From assembly GCF_000160835.1 (NCBI RefSeq), contig NZ_GG700732.1:4971-14803 (forward strand): a stretch of DNA of 9,833 nucleotides, read 5' to 3'. The position numbers were made by a program, and so were the translations under genes. Shown here in pieces: positions 4,985 through 9,833 of the stretch (its first letter is position 1; every line of letters starts with the position of its first letter). The notes under the pieces are model-generated. The model made no database searches, had not been told where the DNA came from, and saw only the letters and a program-made list of their open reading frames with translations. The stretch comes from Limosilactobacillus antri DSM 16041. GTDB taxonomy: Bacteria > Bacillota > Bacilli > Lactobacillales > Lactobacillaceae.

Positions 4985-5620
4985 TTAATTGCTTTTAATT
5001 ACGCGGAGACTACACGGATGGTACTGCTTAGCAAATTCCTTTACTGATTGCTGCGGGTTGAAGGTGTGGTTGTGATAAGACTCAACCAGGGTTTCGTAAT
5101 CGAAATCGGGCATTAGGTAGCCATATTCAGGTTCCTTGGTATCGTAGACAATTGCGGTTGCCGACTTGGTAATCCCTAAGGAGTTCGTGATGGCCTGGTC
5201 CTTTTTGAAGGCCTCCTGAGCAATTGCAGAATGACGGTCTTCCATAAACATTTCGAGGTCCAGCCCGCTCTTTAGCGCAATCTCTTGGGCGAACTGGTCA
5301 GAATAGTGCCAGCCGGACTTAGTCATCGCATCTTGCAAGTAGAGTAGGAACCGCCGCCCGCGGCGTCCGCCCTGAAAGAGGGCCGCCTTATAATCAAGGA
5401 TTACCTGGGATAGCACCCGAGAAACTTCCTGGCGGACGGTCAAGTCGCAAGGATCCAAGTGGTAGAGCCGAATCGTGTCGGTAATTGTCTGCATATTGAA
5501 TACCGGAATGAATTGGTAACTGATTTTAGTTCGTAGGTTCTGATCAACCCGGAGGACGTCATTTTCGCAACGAAAACACCGCATCCCCAGTGGGTTCACA
5601 AATAAGTGAATCTCAAGCAT
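4985..5620 (-). CDS. spxH: SpxH/YjbH family adaptor (DsbA-like fold)
   Basis: A 211-aa protein of the DsbA-related SpxH (YjbH) family. In Bacillus it binds Spx and speeds its degradation by ClpXP. The N-terminal strand LEIHLFVNPLGMRCFRCEND aligns with the family's IYMFVDPLCPECW. The usual first Cys is Gly12, the second is Cys15, and an extra Cys18 makes a shifted CFRC pair. The helical insertion (about 75-150) and the C-terminal thioredoxin strand (KSATAIVYD, about 152-160) are present. The start is ATG at 5618-5620, 5 nt after GGAGGGG; an upstream in-frame ATG at 5636 would translate the ribosome-binding site. It is convergent with coiA and divergent from relQ. Family assignment is good and adaptor function is inferred from context with spx. 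Confidence 0.87.
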   Translation of the reverse strand: MLEIHLFVNPLGMRCFRCENDVLRVDQNLRTKISYQFIPVFNMQTITDTIRLYHLDPCDLTVRQEVSRVLSQVILDYKAALFQGGRRGRRFLLYLQDAMTKSGWHYSDQFAQEIALKSGLDLEMFMEDRHSAIAQEAFKKDQAITNSLGITKSATAIVYDTKEPEYGYLMPDFDYETLVESYHNHTFNPQQSVKEFAKQYHPCSLRVIKSN

Positions 5621-5662
5621 TGCTGCCCCTCCGATCATTACTAAGTAAACTTAACATCTGTT

Positions 5663-5691
5663 ATTGTTGCAAATTGCCCCTGGTTTGTAAA
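5663..5691 (-). promoter_or_regulatory. Candidate spxH promoter
   Basis: Reading the minus strand, TTTACA (complement of 5686-5691, 5 of 6) is followed by a 17-bp spacer and AACAAT (complement of 5663-5668, 4 of 6). It would start transcription near 5655, about 35 nt before the spxH ATG. The -10 is imperfect, so confidence is moderate. Confidence 0.4.
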
Positions 5692-5734
5692 GCAATTTGT
5701 TTTCCGGGGAAGAATGACTATCAGAAGGGCAAAG

Positions 5735-5745
5735 TATGCTAAAAT
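5735..5745 (+). promoter_or_regulatory. Extended -10 promoter of the relQ-nadK-rluD operon
   Basis: TGC-TAAAAT at 5737-5745 is an extended -10 element (TGn plus 5 of 6). No strong -35 lies 16-18 bp upstream (ACTATC at 5717-5722), which extended -10 promoters tolerate. The start point would fall near 5752, about 23 nt before the relQ ATG. Confidence 0.55.
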
Positions 5746-5774
5746 AGGAACGAGATTTAACTGGAGGCTAGATT

Positions 5775-6446
5775 ATGATTGAAAACTGGCAGCATTTTCT
5801 ATTGCCATATCAACAGGCCGTTAATGAACTAAAGGTAAAACTGCGGGGGATGCGCAAACAGTACCAGGATGAAGAGCAGCATTCACCGATTGAATTCGTC
5901 ACCGGACGGGTCAAGCCGGTTGAGAGCATTAAGGAAAAGATGGTCCGCCGGCACGTGCAGCCGGACCGGCTGGAGCAGGATATGCAAGACATCGCCGGCC
6001 TGCGGATCATGTGCCAATTTGTGGAAGATATCTACAAGGTGGTTGACCTGCTGCGCCAGCGAAGCGACATGACAATTTTAGAGGAGCGGGACTACATCTC
6101 GAACGTTAAGCCCAGCGGCTACCGTTCCTACCATATCGTGATCGAATACCCGGTCCAGCTGATTACCGGTGAAAAGCGGATCCTAGCGGAAATTCAAATC
6201 CGGACCCTGGCGATGAACTTCTGGGCCACGATTGAACACTCGCTGAATTATAAGTACCAGGGGGCCTTCCCCGAAGAACTTTCGGCGCGCCTGCAACGGG
6301 CGGCTGAGGCGGCTTTCCGCCTGGATAACGAGATGTCGGAGATTCGGGAGGAGATTAAGGAAGCCCAAAACTTGTTCTCGTATAAGAAGTCGACGCAGAC
6401 GGCCCCAGCCGACGCGGGTGCGGCCAAGCCAAAGGAGCAGGAATAA
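5775..6446 (+). CDS. relQ: RelQ, small alarmone synthetase (ppGpp/pppGpp/pGpp)
   Basis: A 223-aa single-domain (p)ppGpp synthetase that transfers pyrophosphate from ATP to the 3' hydroxyl of GDP, GTP or GMP. It lacks the hydrolase and TGS/ACT domains of Rel. Signature motifs are present in order: RVKPVESIKEKM (45-56), DIAGLRIMC (72-80) with metal-binding Asp72, YISNVKPSGYRSYH (107-120), EIQIRT (139-144) with Glu139, and FWATIEHSLNYK (149-160). The last 20 residues form a Lys/Ala/Pro-rich tail that looks disordered and is longer than in B. subtilis RelQ (YjbM). The ATG is preceded by CTGGAGGC with 7-nt spacing. It is the first gene of a tight operon: its TAA abuts the nadK ATG. It likely links alarmone signalling to NADP supply and rRNA modification. 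Confidence 0.95.
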   Translation: MIENWQHFLLPYQQAVNELKVKLRGMRKQYQDEEQHSPIEFVTGRVKPVESIKEKMVRRHVQPDRLEQDMQDIAGLRIMCQFVEDIYKVVDLLRQRSDMTILEERDYISNVKPSGYRSYHIVIEYPVQLITGEKRILAEIQIRTLAMNFWATIEHSLNYKYQGAFPEELSARLQRAAEAAFRLDNEMSEIREEIKEAQNLFSYKKSTQTAPADAGAAKPKEQE

Positions 6447-7262
6447 ATGAAAGTCGGAATTTACAATAACGAAACTACCGAATCGCAACGGGTGACGAAG
6501 CTTTTGCGGGCGGAAATTGAGCGGGCGGGTCTGGTCTATGATGACCAGAATCCGGACGTGGTCATTACAATCGGTGGGGACGGAACGTTGCTGTCCGCCT
6601 TTCACCACTACATTGACCAGCTCGACCGGCTGCGGTTCGTTGGGATTCACACCGGGCACCTCGGCTTTTATACTGACTGGCGCAACTTTGAGATTGACGA
6701 CCTGGTGGACAGCCTGGTCCAGGATAGCGGGCAATCGGTTTCCTACCCCCTGCTGGACATGCGGGCCGGATATTCAGACGGGACCGTTGATCGCTACGTG
6801 GCCCTCAATGAAGCCACGATCCGCAACATTACGCGAACGATGGTCTGCGACGTTTACATCAACAACCAGCTCTTTGAAAACTTCCGGGGTGACGGGCTCT
6901 GCATCTCCACGCCGACGGGGTCAACGGCCTACAACAAGTCGGTGGGGGGCGCGATTATGGACCCGAACAGCGTCGGCTTCCAGCTGGCCGAAATGGCTTC
7001 GCTCAACAACCGGGTCTTCCGGACGCTGGGGTCGCCAATTATCTTCGGTGCTGACACCAAACTGATGCTACGCCTGCGGGACGTGAACGACCACGTGATG
7101 ACCTGTGACCGGGAGCAGCTCCACTTAAAAAATGAGAAGGGCAAGCGCTACCTGATGGAAATCTCCTTCCAGGTGTCGCAAAAGCGGATTTCCTTTGCCC
7201 GTTACCGGCACACCAACTTTTGGAACCGGGTTAAAGACTCCTTCATCGGTGGTGGCAAATAA
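6447..7262 (+). CDS. nadK: NAD kinase (ATP-NAD kinase)
   Basis: A 271-aa cytoplasmic enzyme that phosphorylates NAD to NADP, the sole route to NADPH carriers. Key motifs are visible: GGDGT at 43-47 with catalytic Asp45, [13 protein letters not shown] (66-78), the LNE motif with Asn121-Glu122 that binds the nicotinamide ribose, and [18 protein letters not shown] (148-165). The length is typical for the lactobacillar enzyme. Its ATG directly follows the relQ stop, with AAAGGAG inside the relQ 3' end about 9 nt upstream, so the two are translationally linked. Its TAA overlaps the start of the next gene as TAATG. Confidence 0.97.
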   Translation: MKVGIYNNETTESQRVTKLLRAEIERAGLVYDDQNPDVVITIGGDGTLLSAFHHYIDQLDRLRFVGIHTGHLGFYTDWRNFEIDDLVDSLVQDSGQSVSYPLLDMRAGYSDGTVDRYVALNEATIRNITRTMVCDVYINNQLFENFRGDGLCISTPTGSTAYNKSVGGAIMDPNSVGFQLAEMASLNNRVFRTLGSPIIFGADTKLMLRLRDVNDHVMTCDREQLHLKNEKGKRYLMEISFQVSQKRISFARYRHTNFWNRVKDSFIGGGK

Positions 7263-8155
7263 TGGAGTTTACTTGGCGCTACGACCACGCTACCCCGCGG
7301 AAACTGCGGGCGGCGTTAAAAATGAGCGGGGTGACCAGTTCGCTGATGAAGGCGGCAATTTACCACGGTGGCCAGCTGCTGATTAATGGCGAACCCCGCT
7401 GGGCTGCCGACCAGGTCCAGCCAGGAGACGAGTATTCCATTGTGCTTCCTCCCGAGCAGGCCAACGACCAGGTCGACGAGTCGGCCGCGCCGATTGAGAT
7501 TGCTTACGAGGACCGGGATTTTTTGGTGTTAAACAAGCCGGCGGGGGTGGCCACCGTCCCGGCCCATAACGTTCCGGTGGCCGATAGTCTGGTGAACCGG
7601 GTTAAGCGTTACTACCGGGAACAGGGCTACGAAAACCGGGTGACCCACGTGGCGACTCGCCTGGATAAGGACACCAGCGGGCTGGTGGTTTTCCCCAAGC
7701 ACCGCTTTGCTCACGCGGTCCTGGACCGCCAGTTAAAGCACCACGCGGTCAAGAAAAACTACTACGCACTGGTGAACGGCCGCCTGGGCAGCCAGCATGT
7801 CTATATCGACGCCCCCATCCGACGGGACCCGGACTCGTTTGTCAAACGGGTGGTGGCACCGGATGGCAAGCCGTCGGTGACGGAATACTGGCTGGAACGG
7901 TCGTGCACCGAATGGTCGCTGGTCCGGATCCGTCTGCACACCGGGCGGACCCACCAGATCCGGGTCCACTTTAGCTTCCTGGGGCACCCCCTGGTTGGCG
8001 ATCGGATGTATGGTCCGGCGGCGGGCAGTTCGCTGATTGACCGGCAAGCCCTGCACTGCTACTGGTTGCAATTTTACAGCCCCTTTAAGGAGCGGCTGAT
8101 CACTGTCAGGGCACCATTACCAGGTGATTTTCAGATGGCAATTAAGAATAATTAA
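7262..8155 (+). CDS. RluA-family 23S rRNA/RNA pseudouridine synthase (YjbO-like)
   Basis: A 297-aa protein with an N-terminal S4-like RNA-binding region (about 12-62) and the RluA/RluD catalytic domain. It contains VLNKPAGVATVPAH (89-102), RLDKDTSGLVVF (133-144) with catalytic Asp135, KNYYALVNG, RIRLHTGRTHQIRVHFSFLGHPLVGDRMYG, and a C-terminal LQFYSP motif. The residue before RLD is Thr (ATRLD), where many family members have His. It isomerises uridine to pseudouridine; the target site cannot be assigned from sequence alone. The start ATG overlaps the nadK stop (TAATG), a translational-coupling arrangement. This relQ-nadK-rluD order matches the B. subtilis yjbM-yjbN-yjbO order. It ends at a strong terminator. 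Confidence 0.93.
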   Translation: MEFTWRYDHATPRKLRAALKMSGVTSSLMKAAIYHGGQLLINGEPRWAADQVQPGDEYSIVLPPEQANDQVDESAAPIEIAYEDRDFLVLNKPAGVATVPAHNVPVADSLVNRVKRYYREQGYENRVTHVATRLDKDTSGLVVFPKHRFAHAVLDRQLKHHAVKKNYYALVNGRLGSQHVYIDAPIRRDPDSFVKRVVAPDGKPSVTEYWLERSCTEWSLVRIRLHTGRTHQIRVHFSFLGHPLVGDRMYGPAAGSSLIDRQALHCYWLQFYSPFKERLITVRAPLPGDFQMAIKNN

Positions 8156-8156
8156 A

Positions 8157-8202
8157 AAAGACCGTTCCACAGTAAATTTCGCCGTGGAACGGTCTTTATT
8201 CT
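8157..8202 (+). terminator. Terminator of the relQ-nadK-rluD operon
   Basis: A perfect 14-bp stem (8157-8170 with 8184-8197: AAAGACCGTTCCAC and its complement) encloses a 13-nt loop and leads into TTTATTCTTT. It starts two bases after the last stop codon. Confidence 0.9.
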
Positions 8203-8214
8203 TTATAAATACTA

Positions 8215-8236
8215 ACCCGTGGTGCTAGTTAATTTT
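8215..8236 (+). repeat. Left terminal inverted repeat of the IS
   Basis: 22 bp starting ACCCGTGGTGCTAG, the exact reverse complement of 9202-9223. The match does not extend outward (A8214 against G9224). Confidence 0.95.
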
Positions 8237-8262
8237 TTCCTAGAGGAAAATGTCTAAACATG

Positions 8263-8292
8263 TTGGTAAATCAACAAAAAAACGCATATAGT
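8263..8292 (+). promoter_or_regulatory. Candidate transposase promoter
   Basis: TTGGTA at 8263-8268 (4 of 6), an 18-bp spacer and TATAGT at 8287-8292 (5 of 6). Transcription would begin near 8299, downstream of the 5' arm of the hairpin that covers the transposase start. Confidence 0.5.
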
Positions 8293-8333
8293 AGTTTCAA
8301 AACTCCCAAGAAATGAGGACTACTATATGCGTT
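8281..8333 (+). promoter_or_regulatory. Hairpin burying the transposase start codon
   Basis: A perfect 15-bp inverted repeat (8281-8295 with 8319-8333) with a 23-nt loop. The 3' arm contains the transposase ATG (8327-8329), and the Shine-Dalgarno GAGG (8315-8318) is at the loop edge. RNA entering from outside the IS would fold and hide the start. RNA from the IS's own promoter should lack the 5' arm and be free to be translated. Confidence 0.75.
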
Positions 8334-9203
8334 CATCAAAATATACTGAACATTATACAGATACTTTTATAACATTCAAGAAAATTATGAGAACTGTTTC
8401 TAACATATACCACAATTGTGTACCAGATAAGATTAAAAACCGAAGAAATACTGATCAACTGAAGCAACGCGATACAGTGATTATTGCTTGTGTTATATGG
8501 GGCATAATTAATGGCTATACTATCCAAAGAGCCACGTATAGAGCGGTTTGTTCCATCTTATTTCCTAATGGTGACTTTCCTAGTAGGAGTCGATTCACTC
8601 GCTTAAGTTCAAACTTAGCTTACACTATCAAGATTATTCGATACTTTTTCATCAAGAAGCTCACCAAAGGTGAACTAGTCGGAATTATAGATAGTTTTCC
8701 TAGTCCATTATGAAAACCAGTTAGAAATAGACAAGCAAAACTATTGAATCAAATAGCCAAAGTTGGCTATAACTCAACAAAAAAATCTTATTTTTATGGT
8801 CTTAAAATTCATATGATCGTTACTAAGACTGGCTTTCCGATTACTTACTCAATCACGAATCCAGGTGTCCATGACGTGAAAGTGTTAGAGACTTTATCGG
8901 AAGAAGCGAATCTTCCCAATATCCTAGGGGACAAAGGATATATTAGCTATAAAATCCATGAAGAGCTTGCCCTTAAGGGCATTACTATATCCGTTCCGCC
9001 ACGTAAAAACATGGATAAATCAGAAAAACTAGACCACAGCTTACTTGGAAAACAAAGAAAAATTAGGTTGTCAAAATTTCAACTCACGTTCTGTTAAAGG
9101 GCTAGAGAGTAGATTTGAAAGCATATTACTGGTTTACAGTGCTCTATTAAGTCGAGCACAACGACGTTTTGAAGGAACTTTGAGATATTCTTTAGGATAT
9201 TAA
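8327..9203 (+). pseudogene. IS982-family transposase, broken by a nonsense codon and a frameshift
   Basis: The reading frame from ATG 8327 encodes an IS982-type DDE transposase: the N-terminal helical region, SRSRFTRL (about residues 86-93), first catalytic Asp in IIDSFPSPL, then TGA at 8711-8713. The same frame resumes at once as KPVRNRQAKLLNQ, so the lost codon was very probably the Cys of the family motif LCKPxRN (TGT or TGC to TGA). The second Asp is in NILGDKGYIS. Around 9059-9063 the frame shifts: GKQRK continues in the other frame as LGCQNFNSRSVKGLESRFES and ends RYSLGY at 9203. The usual segment with the catalytic Glu (R-x-IE-xx-FS) is missing at the join, suggesting a small deletion. 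The protein cannot be active. Confidence 0.87.
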
Positions 9204-9223
9204 AATTAACTAGCACCACGGGT
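9202..9223 (-). repeat. Right terminal inverted repeat of the IS
   Basis: 22 bp ending in CACCACGGGT, the exact reverse complement of 8215-8236. The transposase stop codon (9201-9203) overlaps its inner edge. Confidence 0.95.
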
Positions 9224-9233
9224 GATTTATAAT
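9206..9233 (+). promoter_or_regulatory. Possible hybrid promoter formed by the IS end and host DNA, for the PaiA-like gene
   Basis: TTAACT at 9206-9211 lies inside the right inverted repeat (4 of 6 to the -35). It is 16 bp from a perfect TATAAT at 9228-9233 in the flanking DNA, which is 26 bp before the acetyltransferase ATG. An outward -35 in an IS end joined to a resident -10 is a known way for insertion sequences to switch on neighbours. Whether it does so here is inferred. Confidence 0.5.
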
Positions 9234-9258
9234 ATACTATGTCAAAAGGAGGAGTTAG

Positions 9259-9756
9259 ATGAACAATCAAATCACACTAGCCTATTTAGATCATGATGAT
9301 CTAGATGCTTTACAAGTTGTAAGTGTTGTCAGTTTTTATGAATCGTTTATCGATGGCGCAGATCCACTTGATATGCAAGTATATTTACAGACACAATTGA
9401 CAACTGAAATATTGGCAGTAGAATTGGCACAGCCAACCAGTAAATTTATTGGTATTAAGGATCATCAAATACTCATTGGTTATATGAAAGTCAATGATGA
9501 AAAAGATGCTATAGAGATTCAACGGCTCTATCTGCTCAAAGATTATCAAAACAAAGGGTTAGGGCAGCGGTTACTCGATGAAGCGAATCGTTATGCTAAA
9601 ACGAAACAAAAACGTTATTTACGTTTGGCTGTTTATGAAAAAAATCATGCAGCTATTCGTTTTTATGAACGTTATGGATTTAAAAAAATCGGGATCAAAC
9701 ATTTTCTTTTAGGAAAACAAGATCGTATTTGTCCGATTTTAGAAAAAGAAATCTAA
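9259..9756 (+). CDS. GNAT family N-acetyltransferase, PaiA-like
   Basis: A 165-aa single-domain GNAT enzyme that uses acetyl-CoA. Motif A is IQRLYLLKDYQNKGLGQRLLDEA (87-109), with the pyrophosphate-binding QNKGLG loop at 97-102. Motif B is LRLAVYEKNHAAIRFYERYGFKKIG (121-145). The overall sequence resembles Bacillus PaiA (spermidine/spermine N-acetyltransferase and regulator of degradative enzymes), including the DLDALQ start and the IEIQRLYL and FLLGKQDRI segments. The true substrate is unknown. The start ATG has AAAGGAGG 6 nt upstream. Codon use is A+T-rich, like the adjacent IS and unlike relQ-nadK-rluD, which hints at acquisition by transfer. It stands alone and ends at a perfect terminator. 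Confidence 0.85.
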   Translation: MNNQITLAYLDHDDLDALQVVSVVSFYESFIDGADPLDMQVYLQTQLTTEILAVELAQPTSKFIGIKDHQILIGYMKVNDEKDAIEIQRLYLLKDYQNKGLGQRLLDEANRYAKTKQKRYLRLAVYEKNHAAIRFYERYGFKKIGIKHFLLGKQDRICPILEKEI

Positions 9757-9794
9757 AAAAACGTCCTCAGCATCAAAAGTGAGGACGTTTTTTT
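9755..9794. terminator. Bidirectional terminator after the PaiA-like gene
   Basis: A perfect 15-bp inverted repeat (9755-9769 with 9780-9794), G+C-rich in the middle and with seven A and seven T at the ends, around a 10-nt loop. It works equally on both strands. It overlaps the acetyltransferase stop codon by two bases and would also serve a minus-strand gene entering from the right edge. Confidence 0.93.
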
Positions 9795-9833
9795 AGACTG
9801 GTAATGGAACCATAATTCGCTTTCCTTTTTGAT
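9793..9833 (-). CDS. Possible C-terminal tail of a minus-strand gene (partial)
   Basis: On the minus strand one frame reads QKGKRIMVPLPV followed by TAA at the complement of 9793-9795, exactly at the edge of the bidirectional terminator. The stop's position against a terminator that works on this strand is suggestive. Only 12 residues are visible and no family can be named, so it may be chance. Confidence 0.3.
   Translation of the reverse strand, partial: QKGKRIMVPLPV

Larger units (their letters stand above)
8215..9223 (+). mobile_element. IS982-family insertion sequence, defective
   Basis: A 1009-bp element bounded by perfect 22-bp inverted repeats beginning ACCCGTGG, the ACCC end typical of IS982. 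It carries one transposase gene, now broken. It is clearly A+T-richer than the preceding operon. It sits after the rluD-like terminator and before a PaiA-like gene, so it disrupts no visible coding sequence. No adjacent direct target repeat is evident (left flank ATACTA, right flank GATTTA). The family call rests on end sequence, size and transposase motifs. Confidence 0.88.

Noticed and set aside
5621..5638. Upstream ATG for spxH at 5636-5638
   Set aside because: The GGAGGGG ribosome-binding site lies inside this extension; the ATG at 5618-5620 is correctly spaced and matches the family start.
6183..7065. Long open frames overlapping relQ and nadK in other frames (6183-6734 minus, 6517-7065 plus)
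   Set aside because: They are by-products of G+C-rich codons of the real genes; no domain is recognisable, and the composition (runs of Arg, Thr, Ser and Trp) is typical of shadow frames.
8281..8333. ATAGT and ACTAT sequences in the IS hairpin as another copy of the spx-type operator
   Set aside because: The half-sites are about 30 nt apart instead of 5 and belong to the 15-bp start-codon hairpin; the resemblance is coincidental.

Overview
The window looks like a chromosomal segment of a low-to-moderate GC Firmicute of the Lactobacillaceae, most likely a heterofermentative lactobacillus such as Limosilactobacillus. Three observations point there: a Bacillales/Lactobacillales-type tRNA cluster without encoded CCA ends; the order spx, mecA, coiA, spxH (yjbH), relQ, nadK, rluD-like, which is the lactobacillar form of the B. 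subtilis yjb region; and G+C-rich core genes with strong AAGGAGG-type ribosome-binding sites. The genus is inferred from gene content and codon use. No database search was made.

Positions 1-1712 hold 19 tightly packed tRNA genes on the + strand: Val, Lys, Thr, Gly, Leu, Arg, Pro, Met, Ile2(CAT), Ser, fMet, Asp, Phe, Gly, Ile, Ser, Glu, fMet, Asp. The order resembles the tRNA clusters that follow rRNA operons in Bacillus, so an rRNA operon probably lies just upstream. A good promoter sits between the Lys and Thr genes. The last two genes (fMet-Asp) are a perfect 162-bp copy of the earlier fMet-Asp pair. A T-tailed hairpin ends the cluster, followed by a second, shared hairpin.

Positions 1727-5640 hold stress and proteolysis genes. 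A minus-strand HmoB/TRAP-like ABM-fold gene is divergent from spx, the thiol-stress regulator that binds the RNA polymerase alpha subunit. Both start regions carry the same dyad, ATAGT-N5-ACTAT, over a candidate -10 box. mecA (ClpC adaptor) and coiA (competence nuclease-like protein) follow; the coiA Shine-Dalgarno sequence lies inside the terminator-like hairpin after mecA. A minus-strand spxH, encoding an adaptor for Spx degradation, ends opposite coiA. So Spx, an Spx-specific adaptor and a ClpC adaptor lie within about 3 kb.

Positions 5660-8197 hold a compact operon of relQ (small alarmone synthetase), nadK (NAD kinase) and an RluA-family pseudouridine synthase, with stop/start junctions that abut or overlap, closed by a strong terminator.

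Positions 8215-9223 are a 1009-bp A+T-rich IS982-family insertion sequence with perfect 22-bp terminal inverted repeats. Its transposase is broken by an in-frame TGA and a downstream frameshift, probably with a small deletion that removed the catalytic Glu. Its start codon is buried in a hairpin that should form only in read-through transcripts. The IS right end may supply the -35 of a hybrid promoter for the next gene, a PaiA-like GNAT acetyltransferase of similar A+T-rich composition. That gene ends at a perfect bidirectional terminator, opposite what may be the tail of a minus-strand gene running off the window.

I see no convincing wholly new system. The most testable novelties are the shared dyad linking the ABM gene and spx, the hairpin that overlaps the coiA start, and the relocated cysteine pair in SpxH.
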